Source: Ampullaceana balthica (Eukaryota; Mollusca; Gastropoda; Lymnaeidae). From it: DNA of 64,000 nucleotides. Made by a program: the position numbers and the translations under genes. A model generated the notes under the pieces. That model saw nothing but the letters and a program-made list of their open reading frames with translations. It had not been told where the DNA came from and made no database searches. Below, piece by piece: positions 30,777 to 61,285 of this stretch (position 1 is the stretch's first letter; each line of letters opens with the position of its first letter). The stretch is from assembly GCA_944989445.1 (NCBI GenBank), contig CALYLW010000128.1, positions 1 through 64,000 of the forward strand, read 5' to 3'.

Positions 30777-32260
30777 TATCTAAATATTCCAGTTAACAAT
30801 TTCTGTAACATTTTCAGCAAAAATCCGCAAGTTTTTATATTTATGTGACCATCTAGTTTGACATAGCAAAGGAACATTTAGAATAAGTTTTCTTTGCTGA
30901 TTACTTTCTCGGAAAAACACTATAATTGACTTAATTGTTCCTATTGTGTTTCGTACAACATTCACATTATTTAAATCGTTCACAACAAGATTTAGTTTAT
31001 GTGAACTGCAATGTACAAATGCTGCTTTTGGGTATTTTTGTCGAATTATTGCTTGGACTCCTACTTTTTTACCTGCCATTGTAGAACATCTGTAGTATCC
31101 TTGACCAACAAGCTTTGTCATATTTAATCAAAATTCTAATGAATTAGTAATGATGTTGTTGGTTAAACCTTCAGCTGTGCTATTGAAAATTGGAATATAT
31201 CCCATGAATTCTTCTGTGACCATCATTTTCCCATTTTGTTCTTTGACAAATCTAACACCAAGTGACATCTGCTCAATGCCTGAAATGTCATTTGTTTCGT
31301 CGGCAAGTATAGAAAATGCAACTGAATTATTTGCTTCACGAACAATGTCTTCACGCAAGAGAGACCCACAAATTTCAATTATAGTGTTTTGCGTAGTTGC
31401 CGAGATACACTCAGCGGTTACCCGTCAAAACGGCCCCAAACAAATTGTTAACATTTTTTAACAAAAATATTAATTATTTTTTTTTGCATTTTAAGCTTTC
31501 GTCAACTTTTTCACCCTTAAGAAAAGTGTTAAAATTGTAAAATTATTTCTTGTGATGTTATTATATTGTTTCTTGTCAACAAACAACCATTATTGGTACC
31601 ATTTCACGTAAAGGCTATTAAATTCACTTTTATGGTGTTATTATTATTGTTTATTGTTAGATAAACCTGACACTGAATAGGTGAGTAAAAATACGAATAT
31701 ATTTGATTGTAAATTTTACTATTAGTCCATATATTAGTCCAGGGCCGTTTTGTCGGGGCCGTTATGTCGGGGCCGTTATGTCGGAGCCCAATTGTCGGGC
31801 CGTTTTGTCCGGGGTCGTTTTGTCGGTGAACCATACTCAGCACTACAAGAACCAATTGACAAACGATTACCAAGAACTTCATCTCCAGATTCAACACGAA
31901 ACTGTAACAGTTCATACAAATTACCAGAATTTGATTCTGTTCCACGAAGTGCTAAAACATGCATGCAGCAAAATAGGATTGTAGAAATGATGGGACAAAG
32001 TTTGTTGCGATTTTCTTGAATTTGTCTTCCAAATGATGAGTCCAACTGCTCATTTATAGAAACTGCTTGGCTTCCAATAAAGCAAATAAAATTGCTTGCA
32101 TCTTCATGAGAGCCTTTGTGCGATAATGTGCTTTGCAGGTTGCTACGTGCATCTTAATTCCATTTTGCTGAAAATTCCACTTGTGTAAAGACTGTTGGTA
32201 GACTTTCAGCCTACATGTTATACTGTGTTTTCAAAGAAGTCATTGAACATGAGTTCAACA
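30777..32260 (-). pseudogene. hAT transposase relic, ZMYM1/DUF4371 type
   Basis: On minus, 32045-31835 encodes SFGRQIQENRNKLCPII and LRGTESNSGNL; 31358-31131 encodes ILADETNDISGIEQMSLG (with FSILADET); after an in-frame TGA, 31121-30780 encodes YYRCSTMAGKKVGVQAIIR and HCSSHKLNLVVND. These are classic blocks of ZMYM1-like hAT transposases (DUF4371 plus RNase H core). The C-terminal dimerisation domain is absent. It is interrupted by a 417-bp insertion (31416-31832). There is no target duplication for the host copy. Confidence 0.88.
31416..31832. mobile_element. 417-bp TIR element (Mutator-like?) inside the hAT relic
   Basis: Left end GGTTACCCGTCAAAACGGCC and right end (reverse) GGTTCACCGACAAAACGACC form inverted termini. 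Flanks are ACACTCAGC and ATACTCAGC (8 of 9 identical), suggesting a 9-bp duplication as made by Mutator-type elements. The right subterminal zone repeats GGGGCCGTT(T/A)TGTCGG several times. No coding capacity. Confidence 0.7.
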
Positions 32261-33370
32261 ACATGGTGACGGGGTCTTCTGTCTCTTGTTGCAGCAAAAT
32301 CAGTTAAAGCTCTTTACTGTGAATCAATGTTGGTGCTAGAGACTCTTTATGAAAATTTGGACAAGAAGAAATTCTTGTAGTTTACACAGACATTGTCGAA
32401 TATTAAAGACTTAACTCTTGGCATCGTGGTGATAATGTAACACATATATCATTGTTCAGCATCAGAAGCCCAGGGCAATAGTGGACTATGCTATTTAAAA
32501 CTGTTTTAAAATTTTAAAAAATTCTGACTCATGCAGAATTCAGTTGATTCGATTTACCGGAAAAGTTCACGACGAATACGATATGGGAGAAATCAAGTGC
32601 ATTCTGCATGACTTAAACAATAGAGTGAATTTTAGATCATGCTATATCAAACTTAAGTTGCAGATCCGTTAGGGTTATTTCAAGTTTAAAGTTCACTAGT
32701 GCTCTTTAAAATTTAATCTATAAATAACTCTTAACGATATACCATGGAAAAGACATGTACCTTAAAATATTAGCAGCTTGTTCACTTGGAAATGATAATT
32801 TTTATGGTTTTGACGTTGATGAAGTGATCGACTGAGGGGAGGGGGGTGCGGGGAGTGTGAACCGCATGAATGATATCATCTCAAGGGGTGACACCACCCC
32901 TGTCGATGGGTTTCGAGAATAGTCATTCATACAGTGATTAATTTTGCTATTAAAGTCATTTAATCTGAATATTTTTTAATTACTCTGATTATCTTTCTTA
33001 TTGTACCATTTGTTGCTTTAGTATTTAATATAATTATAATAATTTGAGTGACAATAAAAGGTTGTGACTAAGAATTACTTGTTTCTGAAATGTGGGGTAA
33101 CATCATACGATTGTCTTTCCACATGAAACAACTCTAGAGGCTAACTTAACATTAAAAGCAGGAACAACATCATCATCATCGCCTATCGTCCCATCTGGGG
33201 CTTAGCCCACAAACAATGGCTCTCCAGGGATCCCGGTCTTGAGCCAATCTCTCTAACTGTTCCCAGCCGTGCCCACTCTTTTTGGTGTCTGCCTACAGTT
33301 CCCTTCTCCAGGAACCAAATGAAGTTGAACAAAAGAAAACAGAACATCAATCAACATTAATATCAATTCC
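32261..33370. other. Intergenic, downstream of the sugar transporter
   Basis: Contains scattered hAT-like residue (to about 32400) and, at 33170-33300, a GC-rich conserved-looking block beginning CATCATCATCGCC (AGCCCACAAACAATGGCTCT, CTCCAGGGATCCCGGTC), probably a dispersed LINE-type repeat fragment. No gene. Confidence 0.4.
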
Positions 33371-33376
33371 TTTATT
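33371..33376 (-). terminator. Polyadenylation signal AATAAA of the sugar transporter gene
   Basis: AATAAA on minus, about 56 nt after the TAA at 33432. The spacing is plausible for a short 3' UTR. Confidence 0.55.
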
Positions 33377-33431
33377 CTCTGCTTCTGTTTGTTCAGAATG
33401 ACAAGCAGTTTGTCAGCATGTTTGACGGAGA

Positions 33432-51076
<17,645 letters not shown>

Positions 51077-51289
51077 CTGTTGAAAAAAATTTAAAAAATG
51101 TTTGTGTATTTAAAAGTCTGGATAAATAGCAAATTTCAACGCTTCTCTGAAAATTAGCATTTGAAAAAACGAGTGTTTTTAATTTTTTCTGAATATGTTT
51201 GTAGATTATTTTTTTGTGTGTCCCATAACCTCGTGGACGTAGGGGGTCAGTGGTGTAGCGAGGGGGGGCAAGGGGGTAAATGCCCCGGG

Positions 51290-52100
51290 CTGCACTTTGC
51301 CAGGGGCGGCAAATTCCTAGTCGTTAATTAGTTTCTTAAAAACGAAAATTTTAAAAGAAAGAGAAGTTTTTTTAAAAATCGAAATTAAATAAAAGCCAAA
51401 TAAGAAATTAATCAAAGAAATAAAGGAACTATCCAAAAGCACGTGAACGTTTTAACTGCCAAAACTTCAAACTCCTTATTGGATATAAATTCTTCTGATA
51501 CTAATACTACTATAATAAACAAAACAGAGGCTAAATTAGTATGAGAACGTGACACTGATGGGGTGATAAATTCATTGATTCTTAAAATTTGCCGCCCCTG
51601 TTGTAAAAATTGGGGTGGGGGAGAGGGGCGGCAAATTCCTAGTTGTTAATAAGAAAATTGTTAAATCATGAATATGAAATTTAATAAAAGAAAAGAAAAG
51701 CCAAGATAAAAAAATTAACGAAAAGAAGAACTATATTAAAATACGAGAGCGCTTCTAATGCCAAAGCTTCAAACTCCATTATAAATCTAAAGTCTTCTGA
51801 TACTAATATTAGTGATATTAGTGATCTGGAAAACATAGGGGCTGAGAGTATGAAAATAATGTCCTGAGTCCTGGTATATATAATTGATTTAAGTTTGACT
51901 TTAATTGACTTTAACGTAAGTGAACTACTAAAAAAATTGTTGGCGTATTTATATGGCTTATTTTAATTTAATGTATTTTGATTTGTGGCATAAACAAAAA
52001 TAATGGAAACAATTGCTTATCTAGTGGAATTAAAACTTGGCACAAATAAATACAAAATTGCAAATTCCTCGTTGTTACTTAGCTAATTGTTAAAAATTGA
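51290..52100. repeat. Three tandem segment copies in the left part of H2
   Basis: GGCAAATTCCTAGTCGTTAA (51309), GGCAAATTCCTAGTTGTTAA (51629) and GCAAATTCCTCGTTGTTA (52059) each start a segment of roughly 320-430 bp with shared AAGAAAAGCCAA and CTTCTGATACTAATA words. H1 has one such segment. Confidence 0.7.
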
Positions 52101-52578
52101 AAATAAATTTTATTAAAATATAAGAAAAGCCAACATAAGTACTCAATAAGCACTCAACATTACCAAAGTTTTTTTTACAAACGGAAGGAATCAGAAATTG
52201 GATAAAAAAGAATAGACTATTAATAAAGACGGACAATTAGTTGTAAAAGCGAAAACAAAGTGGCAAGAAATTCTTGTTAGAATATTTGACATTATTAAAT
52301 CCTGGAGAAATTGAATGTGACTTTTTGAAGTCACTGAGAGGGCAATACTGTTGCGAATAAAGCCAATATTCTGGAACTAATGCATTGGCTTGCAAAGTAC
52401 GTTCGAGCACTCCGAGAACATAGTAGGAAAAGGGGTAAAAAAACTTGTCATCTAAAATTCAAACTGAGCTCATAGCAATTTTAGGAGATACTGTTCACGA
52501 AAAATCATCTTTCTTCAATAACAAGATACCAAATATTGTTCTATTGTATTTGATAGTTATTCATATATCTGACATAAG

Positions 52579-53876
52579 GATCAAACAAGTCCAGTTGTGT
52601 GATATCAAACAAGTCCAGTTGTGTGATATCAAACAAGTCCAGTTGTGTGATATCAAACAAGTCAGTTGTATGATATCAAACAAGACCAGTTGTGTGATAT
52701 CAAACAAGTCCAGTTGTGTGATATCAAACAAGTCCAGTTGTGTGATATCAAACAAGTCAGTTGTATGATATCAAACAAGACCAGTTGTGTGATATCAAAC
52801 AAGTCCAGTTGTGTGATATCAAACAAGACCAGTTGTGTGATATCAAACAAGTCCAGTTGTGTGATATCAAACAAGTCCAGTTGTGTGATATCAAACAAGT
52901 CAGTTGTATGATATCAAACAAGACCAGTTGTGTGATATCAAACAAGTCCAGTTGTGTGATATCAAACAAGTCAGTTGTGTGATATCAAACAAGTCCAGTT
53001 GTATGATATCAAACAAGTCAGTTGTGTGATATCAAACAAGTCCAGTTGTGTGATATCAAACAAGTCCAGTTGTGTGATATCAAACAAGTCCAGTTGTGTG
53101 ATATCAAACAAGTCCAGTTGTATGATATCAAACAAGTCCAGTTGTGTGATATCAAACAAGTCCAGTTGTATGATATCAAACAAGTCCAGTTGTGTGATAT
53201 CAAACAAGTCCAGTTGTATGATATCAAACAAGTCCAGTTGTGTGATATCAAACAAGTCCAGTTGTGTGATATCAAACAAGTCCAGTTGTGTGATATCAAA
53301 CAAGTCAGTTGTGTGATATCAAACAAGTCCAGTTGTATGATATCAAACAAGTCCAGTTGTGTGATATCAAACAAGTCCAGTTGTGTGATATCAAACAAGT
53401 CCAGTTGTGTGATATCAAACAAGTCCAGTTGTATGATATCAAACAAGTCCAGTTGTGTGATATCAAACAAGTCCAGTTGTATGATATCAAACAAGTCCAG
53501 TTGTGTGATATCAAACAAGTCCAGTTGTGTGATATCAAACACGTCCAGTTGTATGATATCAAACAAGTCCAGTTGTGTGATATCAAACAAGTCCAGTTGT
53601 GTGATATCAAACAAGTCCAGTTGTATGATATCAAACAAGTCCAGTTGTGTGATATCAAACAAGTCCAGTTGTGTGATATCAAACAAGTCCAGTTGTATGA
53701 TATCAAACAAGTCCAGTTGTGTGATATCAAACAAGTCCAGTTGTATGATATCAAACAAGTCCAGTTGTGTGATATCAAACAAGTCCAGTTGTGTGATATC
53801 AAACAAGTCAGTTGTGTGTGATATCAAACAGGCCCAGTTGTGTGATATCAAACAAGTCCGAATGTGTGATATGTAA
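52579..53876. repeat. 24-bp satellite array, about 54 units, inside H2
   Basis: Unit ATCAAACAAGTCCAGTTGTG plus TGAT, with G/A variation (GTGTGAT/GTATGAT) and occasional 23-bp units lacking one C (AAGTCAGTTG). Units join as TGATATCA (an EcoRV-type palindrome). No stops in several frames on both strands, hence open frames up to 290 codons that are not genes. Confidence 0.98.
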
Positions 53877-54292
53877 AGATTGAACATCAAAAGTAGACGG
53901 CATGGAATCTTTCAAATATTTCATTCAAGCAAAAGTGAATCTGCTTACGACATTTCTGAAATGATTTTGAATAAATGATGATTTTAAAATAATGGACTGC
54001 ACAGGCCCAACGTGTGTTAATACTTCTTAAGGGCCGGAAAGTATACAAGAGATCAACAAAGGCCCAAAAACATAAAATCTCATGTCAAACTCTTTCAAAC
54101 AATTAAAGCTAATTTGTTAACATGATACTCCACTGAAACAAATTCTCCAAACTATTTTAGTACACATGAGTGTTGTTACGCATTCTTTCCCAAGTCCATT
54201 CATTGTTGGAAATACCTAATTGCTTCTACAAGCAAGGCATTCAGACTTCAGGATATAAAATAGTGAATATACCATGGTGCCTTTCTTAGGTT

Positions 54293-54497
54293 CAGGGCCG
54301 TCTTAACGCATAGGCCCGTTGGGCATTTGCCCGGGGGCCCACGAGCATAGGGGCCCCATGGGAATATGTTTATTTATATATATTATGTATATTTATTTTT
54401 TTATTCCTGCGGGGAAGGGGCCCAACAATATTTCTTTGCCCGGGGGCCCAACACTATTTCTTTGCCCGGGGCCCAAACTGGTGTAAATACGGCTCTG
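54293..54497. mobile_element. 205-bp hAT MITE nested in H2
   Basis: Starts CAGGGCCGTCTTAACGC, ends ACGGCTCTG, with repeated GCCCGGGGGCCC words. The perfect 8-bp duplication CTTAGGTT lies at 54285-54292 and 54498-54505. H1 carries the matching unoccupied site near 41000 (inverse CCATGG...GGTTACTTTG). Confidence 0.95.
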
Positions 54498-54574
54498 CTT
54501 AGGTTACTTTGTAAGCTATAGAACTGAAAGATGCAGACAAAAAGCTCAACACACGAACAGACGCAGGAATATGT

Positions 54575-55150
54575 TTATAACAAAACAAACCATTTAAAAA
54601 CAAAGTTTTTGACTATAAATCCCTTATATATGAGACATAACTAACAGTATTCATTATGTTCAAACGCGACAAACATTTACAGACTGAATCTGTCTGAACT
54701 CCCATTTGCTTTATAACCGAGGGGAAAGGTCTGGTCACCGATCGCTGGACCGAGCTCAGCGTGACACGTAAAATGTAAACAAAAGCACGCCGGTACATCG
54801 ACGGATGGCGTCAATGCGCGAACTGAACTAACTGAACTGTCACGTGAAAAAAAACAACTGTGAAATTGAATTACATACGTTGTATAGAAATAAACTAAAA
54901 ATGCACTAATTGAATTACGGTAGGTTTGATCGATCTTAAATTTTGATACGATGCATTGTTAGGTGACACGAGTCTATGTGCCAAATTTCAGCTCAATGGG
55001 ATCACGGGAAGTGGGTCATTTTTTACTTTTACTTTTCCGCCAGACCGACGTACGAAGAGATGACGACAGAGAGACAAGATTTCGAAGTTAATATAAGGGA
55101 TTTGAAAAGTGTTGTCAATAAAATACGCACCTTATTGCGCGACAGGAAAA
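54575..55150. repeat. Dispersed repeat family R1, copy inside H2
   Basis: The longest match to 18185-18640, sharing all the blocks named there, including CCAGACCGAC and AGAGAGACAAGATTTCGAAG. It replaces the segment that H1 has at 40140-40890. Confidence 0.75.
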
Positions 55151-55419
55151 CTTTAATTTCATTAAAGAAATGAAGCCTTTCTTTTTAACATAAAAATTTA
55201 CAGTGTTCTTATTATTACTTTCTAATTAATTTTTTTCCTTTATAGCTTTAACATATTTTTCGCGGGGGTAAGGCAAATTTGGTTTCTGCCCCGGGTGGCA
55301 CATACTCACGATACGCCGATGTAGGGGGTTCTAATGTTTCCATTAAAACTTTATCGGGGCTTGGTAGACCTTGCGGCGCCCATCTCATCTCCAGGTCAGT
55401 GGAGGACTTTTTAACAATA

Positions 55420-55520
55420 GTTATTCATCAACATTTGTATTGTGGCTTTTACGTGGGCTGGAACCCAAGCCCCTCAGCTAGTGAGGCGAGTGCACTATTG
55501 ACTTCGCTATCCAGTCGCCG
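55420..55520 (-). mobile_element. tRNA-derived SINE, copy 2
   Basis: On minus: GCGACTGGATAGCGAAGTCA, CACTCGCCTCACTAGCTGAG, box B GGGTTCCAGCCC, and a tail of AATACAAATGTTGATGAATAA. Best box B of the three copies. Confidence 0.7.
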
Positions 55521-55587
55521 TTTGTAGATTAATTAATTTTAAATGTGGGTCTTAGCAGTTGCGTTGTTCCTTCACAGAATAACATGT

Positions 55588-55660
55588 GATTCGTATAGTG
55601 TAGTGGTTATCATGCCCGTCTTACATGCGGAAGGTCCTGGGTTAAAGCCCCAGCGGAAAC
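55588..55660 (+). pseudogene. tRNA-Val(UAC)-like pseudogene or SINE head
   Basis: 73 nt with a good D-arm (TAGTGTAGTGGTTATCA), anticodon loop CTTACAT (UAC) and a perfect T-stem CTGGG/CCCAG. The T-loop TTAAAGC lacks the invariant C of TTC, and the acceptor strand GATTCGT mispairs with CGGAAAC at several positions. It looks like a decayed tRNA-Val copy. Confidence 0.65.
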
Positions 55661-56010
55661 ATTATTTTTTAGTCTGTTTGTTTGTCCCCCGTTATTTTCC
55701 CCCTTTTTTGCGAACATGGCTGACACTCACTAGGGTCGGCCAATGACAGTTTATGGTTGGCAAGCGATATTAGTAATGGGTGGGGGCGGGGGCAGGTAGC
55801 AACAACCGCAGTGCGCATGTCTGGAGACCAACAATGCGTCGGCAATTCCCCGCCCCCCGACGCATACTCACTTTGTTTTCATTTCTTCGTGCTGCTGTTT
55901 GTGTCCGTTCTCGTTCTTTGCACTATCTATGATGAGCAAGTCTGCGGCGTATGCTACGCCGCGGGTCGTATCTAGTGTACAATAATTCAAATTATAATAC
56001 CGTATTAATT
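55661..56010. other. No feature
   Basis: Mixed sequence with T- and C-rich runs, no recognisable gene. Confidence 0.4.
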
Positions 56011-56240
56011 CTCGACAAAATAGAACTTAGCTTTCCTGGCCTTTAAAGCTGCAATCTTGTTAATCACTCCATCAAAATATATTTCTTTTGCCGAATCACT
56101 CTCTATTGATATTGTGGCAAGGTCAGAAAGCATTGACTGTCCCATTGGAGATCACAAATAATTCTTTATAAACTTTAACTTTGGAAATCTCTCACATGAA
56201 GCCAAAGACACACAGTTCATAAAAAAATAATCTTAAGCTC
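56011..56240 (-). pseudogene. hAT transposase C-terminal dimerisation domain (part of split relic)
   Basis: Minus strand reads CVSLASCERFPKLKFIKNYL, a stop, MGQSMLSDLATISIESDSAK and EIYFDGVINKIAALKARKA. This matches the hAT dimerisation block (SVASCERSFSKLKLIKNYLR). It is separated from the rest of the transposase by a LINE insertion. Confidence 0.85.
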
Positions 56241-56334
56241 ACTGAGTGATATATACGGGAGTGATTCTATGAAGTCCCATTCAGCATTTTTGAACCCACT
56301 TCGCTTGCCAGAAACTAAAACAAAGTAAAAAAGA

Positions 56335-56770
56335 GCTGCTTTCATTACTGGAGAATATTCAAAACTGACAAGAATAACACCATTAGTTAAATCAATAAAC
56401 CTTGAAACACTAGAGGATAGGAGAACCAAGAGTAAAGTAGTAATCATACGTAAAGCAATTAATTCTAATTTAGAAATACAACACAAAGATAACTTAATAC
56501 AACCCTCAGATAGACATAACGATAAAAACACCTTTCTTATTCCGTATGCAAGAACAAACACATACACATTTTCGTTCTTCATGTCCGAAATTCAGGCGTG
56601 GAATGGGTTGCCTGAAGAAACCAGGAAAACCAACACTTATCAACATTTAAATCTCTAATAAGAATGCAGGACTAAACACAAACCATAGGTAAGCTTTGGA
56701 AGCAATAATCTTTTGTATAGAAGAAGCGTCTGTAACAGATAGGACAGGATAATATAAGATAAGATAAGAT
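56335..56770 (+). mobile_element. 5'-truncated LINE tail, copy 2
   Basis: Nearly identical over about 430 bp to 29935-30345 (FITGEYSKLTRITPLVKS region through the (GATAA)n tail). It has a few lesions (GGACCGGAATTC replaced, deletions). Inserted inside the hAT relic. Confidence 0.88.
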
Positions 56771-57185
56771 GAATTTCAAAACATCAAATACGGACCAGTA
56801 TTTTGATTCTTCGAGATCAATCTCTGCTGTCTTCAGGTGCCTTCTCAGTCTTGGTATTTCCGAGGTAAACTCTTTCTCGGACAATACATCATAGAAAATG
56901 GACAACCTTGGAATAGACACCAGTTACTCTTCTTCAGTGGCAGATATCAAACTTTTGGCTTGAACAGCCTCAAACATGGCTGTTACTTCATTGATTGCGC
57001 TGGATCTGATTAGAAGTTCAGAAAGGAAAAGATTAATTCACTCAAGCATCGCCTTCTTGGTTTCTTCTAGTAGAGTTAGTTCAGCATCTCTTGTCTTCTC
57101 GCCTGTCACCTTCTTCTTGTACCTGGGTCTGCTCTCTGCAGACAGTATTGGTCTGATTTTAAGGGCGCCTTTTCAATAGCCTGCT
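56771..57185 (-). pseudogene. hAT transposase relic, central C-terminal half
   Basis: Minus strand reads GEKTRDAELTLLEETKKAML in broken frames, then LVSIPRLSIFYDVLSEKEF, EIPRLRRHLKTAEIDLEES and WSVFDVLKFI, the conserved block of ZMYM1-like hAT transposases just before the dimerisation domain. Several frameshifts and stops. Confidence 0.8.
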
Positions 57186-57229
57186 TTAATTGATGTTTGC
57201 GACTTCTGGTGGGAAATTGGACGTAGCAA

Positions 57230-57525
57230 CCAGACGCTCATAACCAGAATGAGAACTGAACATTGTCCCGTATGAAGCTACACTATACCTGTACAAATTT
57301 AACACTAGAAGGGAACTGGCCTGTCGGCTGTGTGGCCACCCGGAGGAGACGGTGGCCCACGTACTTGAAGAGTGCCCCGAGCTGTGTGGGGAATTTGAAG
57401 GAGAAGTCCCGGTAACTGCAGAGGAGTACCTCTATGGCGATGCCCACTTGATGAGGCTCAAATGCGATAAAATGAACCGGGAACCGGGTCCTAAGAGCCT
57501 AACGGCTCGACCCAAAAGAGAATGA
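57230..57525 (+). pseudogene. LINE C-terminal zinc-knuckle fragment
   Basis: Plus frame reads TLITRMRTEHCPV, a stop/frameshift, YLYKFNTRRELACRLCGHPE, ETVAHVLEECPEL and ends PKRE-stop. CxxC..H....C is the terminal zinc knuckle of many LINE reverse transcriptases. Inserted between the hAT pieces. Confidence 0.7.
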
Positions 57526-57637
57526 ACATTCACTCGATGTTTGGGTTGCTAGTACAGGAATAGTCTTAGCGTCTCATAGTCTTAGTTTCTCTAGCTTTGT
57601 AACCATCTTGTCAATAGTCTTAGTGTCTCTGGCTTTG

Positions 57638-57740
57638 TCATCATTCATTCATCATTTTTATTGGGGCTTTAACGTGGGCAAGATCCCACGCCCCTCAGCT
57701 TGTGAGGCGAGCGCACTATTGACTTCAATACCCAGCCGGC
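57638..57740 (-). mobile_element. tRNA-derived SINE, copy 3
   Basis: On minus: GGCCGGCTGGGTATTGAAGT, GCGCTCGCCTCACAAGCTGA, box B-like GGGATCTTGCCC, tail TAAAAATGATGAATGAATGA. Same family as copies 1 and 2. Confidence 0.7.
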
Positions 57741-57819
57741 CTAACTTCTTTAAGTACATCAAACCAAAAGTAGAGGTAGCACAGAAACGTGACGTTGCAG
57801 ACAGCAGGTAAAATACATT

Positions 57820-58605
57820 GCGCTTTACCTCTTATGTCTTAATGTTCCTCGGGATCGCATTGAGATCAACAATTGCCATCACACATTCATCGAATTTTTT
57901 CTTTCACAGCCTTTACTGCTGCATGACGGGTGATGTTGATAGTTTTCTTACTGAGACTCCAGTGTGGTCCATGGAAACATTCCATCGGTGAGTGGAAGCC
58001 GCGAAGAATGAAAACATTATCTCAAGAGTTCAAACAATAAAAAAGTCACGCACAAAAAATTGTCAGCAAAAGATTGTTGGTGGCACAAGTTAAGCGAATC
58101 CATTAAAAAAAGCTTTCCTTTTGTTTCTTTCCAAAAAATGTTTGTACACTTCCATGGATGCCAGTCATGGTCGCAGCATTATCCTAACCTTGAGCGCGCC
58201 ACATCACAATGTCGAGTCTAAGGCTTACCAGATTTTAAATAATATCAGAAGTGAGGTCAACAGATTTTTAAGCGTTAAATTAAAAAAATCCCAGAAACAC
58301 TTATTCTACTTTTTACATCTTACTTCTACTTTTCTATTGTGAATCTTCACATATCTGATCACTTCGGGCATTTGATCAGTGTGTGATGTGTCAGGTGTGT
58401 TATCGAACATCATCTCAAAATACCTGGCAGAATTTATCCATGACAAGCTTCTCCTTCACATGATTTGCTAGAGCATGTATAAACTCATTCTGAGTTGTCG
58501 GTGCTAGATAAGATACCGATGCTTTGAGTTTACATGTGCTTCGCTTTAATCTCATTAGGTGCTCTTTCAGCATTAGATCATATTTAGAAAGCATCTCAAC
58601 CATTT
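57820..58605 (-). pseudogene. hAT transposase relic, N-terminal/core half
   Basis: Minus strand 58605-58410 reads MLSKYDLMLKEHLMRLK and TQNEFIHALANHVKEKL; then MFDNTPDTSHTDQMPEVIRY and, with many stops and frameshifts, pieces ending in the STHRWNVSMDHTGVSV and EKFDE-type blocks near 57880-57990. These are the DUF4371 and RNase H-like blocks of ZMYM1-like hAT transposases. Together with 56771-57185 and 56011-56240 it forms one element split by LINE and SINE insertions. Confidence 0.85.
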
Positions 58606-58934
58606 TTAGAAAAAAAATGTTTATGCCCCGGAATGTTAGATTTTGCTCGGCGATAAAGAATATAATATCGCCCCCCCCCTCTTCCCCCCGATTTTGGTTT
58701 ATTCAGACAAGCGAAATCTATTGTATCAAGGTATTTCGATTTCGTGTTAAAAAAATAAATGCATTGAAAATACATATATTTTCTCGGGACTGTTTAATTA
58801 TTTCCTGTTAACCGATATTTCTTATAAAACATTATAGATTTAAACGTACTTCACCGTATTTGGTCATTTTTTCTATGTGAAATAATGTTGTCGTCTCTTT
58901 TTTAGACTAAGAATTTCAGACAATAAAATTTTAC

Positions 58935-59010
58935 ATTTTGGTGTCACCCCCTGTGATGGTTTCACCCGGACCGTATCCCCCCCCCCAACCCCCTAGCGAC
59001 GCCTCTGGTT
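58935..59010. mobile_element. hAT-like right end (GTGTCACCCC family)
   Basis: AAATTTTACATTTTGGTGTC-type sequence, poly-C, then CCCCCTAGCGACGCCTCTGG. Shared with the right end of the element at 43545-44146. Confidence 0.6.
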
Positions 59011-59154
59011 TTAAGTATTATATATTACAGATGAAATAATTTATCTTTTGATATTTTTTACAAGAGCTTTTCTCGCGACAGATCCATAAAAAGTTTCAAC
59101 ATAATATGTTAAGGCATAATAAAATGATACTTCCTCACTTTTCTTATTCCGTGT

Positions 59155-59375
59155 CATTGTTTTTTTTTGTTGTTTTTTATTATTCTTTCTTGTTATCTTT
59201 ACGTCTTGATATAGAATGTCTTAGCTAATTTAAATATAATTTTACTACTTGTATAAGTGTAAGTTATTTGTTCTGACGAAGGCAAAAGCCGAAACGAAGC
59301 GTATACTTTTGTGTTCGTTAATTAATAAATCTTTCCTTTATTGTTTTAATTACACAATTTGTTTGTGCATTTTGT
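59155..59375 (+). repeat. Dispersed repeat with hammerhead-like core, copy 2
   Basis: Homologous to 8870-9055. The core is CTGACGAAGGC, AAAA, GCCGAAACG at 59273-59296. It retains the GGC/GCC stem and GAAA; CTGACGA replaces CTGATGA. Confidence 0.45.
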
Positions 59376-59712
59376 ATTTAATTTAAAAGCTTTATCGCAG
59401 TCCTTTTCTATATTATAAAAAAACCTAACTGTATAAGGAGCCGGATCAACTTCTAAGTCCATATCTTTGTCCTGTTCCTCTAATTTCGTATCCATTATTT
59501 GGCTTGGAAGAGGTAGCTTCTTTTAGACTAGTAACTACTGGAGTTTTGAACTTTTATCTTAGTATTCACGATGCCTACTTATAGAATGTTAAAAACACAA
59601 TTATTAATCCTTCGTGGCAAGGGTAACATGTTCAGCATTTCCTTGAAAGCACAGTGAACTTTACCTCATCTTAGTATATTTTATTTTTTAAGAAACAGTT
59701 TTGTTACAAGAT

Positions 59713-61285
<1,573 letters not shown>

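Larger units (their letters stand above)
51248..55321. mobile_element. Non-autonomous hAT element H2 (4074 bp) with expanded 24-bp minisatellite
   Basis: Left CAGTGGTGTAGCGAGGG; right end reads GATACGCCGATG (a damaged CGCCGCTG). The 8-bp duplication TAGGGGGT is perfect (51240-51247, 55322-55329). It aligns with H1 in reverse: TAAAATTCAAACTGAGCTCA, CGTTCGAGCACTCCGAGAAC, the array flanks, and the CCACCCGGGGCAG end. It differs by a triplicated left segment, array expansion (52579-53876), a 205-bp MITE (54293-54497) and a block of family R1 (about 54575-55150). Confidence 0.93.

Noticed and set aside
52445..53890. Open frames up to 290 codons on both strands
   Set aside because: Produced by the stop-free 24-bp satellite within the hAT element; interrupted wherever a 23-bp unit shifts the phase. 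Not a gene.
55588..55660. Functional tRNA-Val
   Set aside because: T-loop lacks the invariant TTC and the acceptor stem mispairs at several positions.
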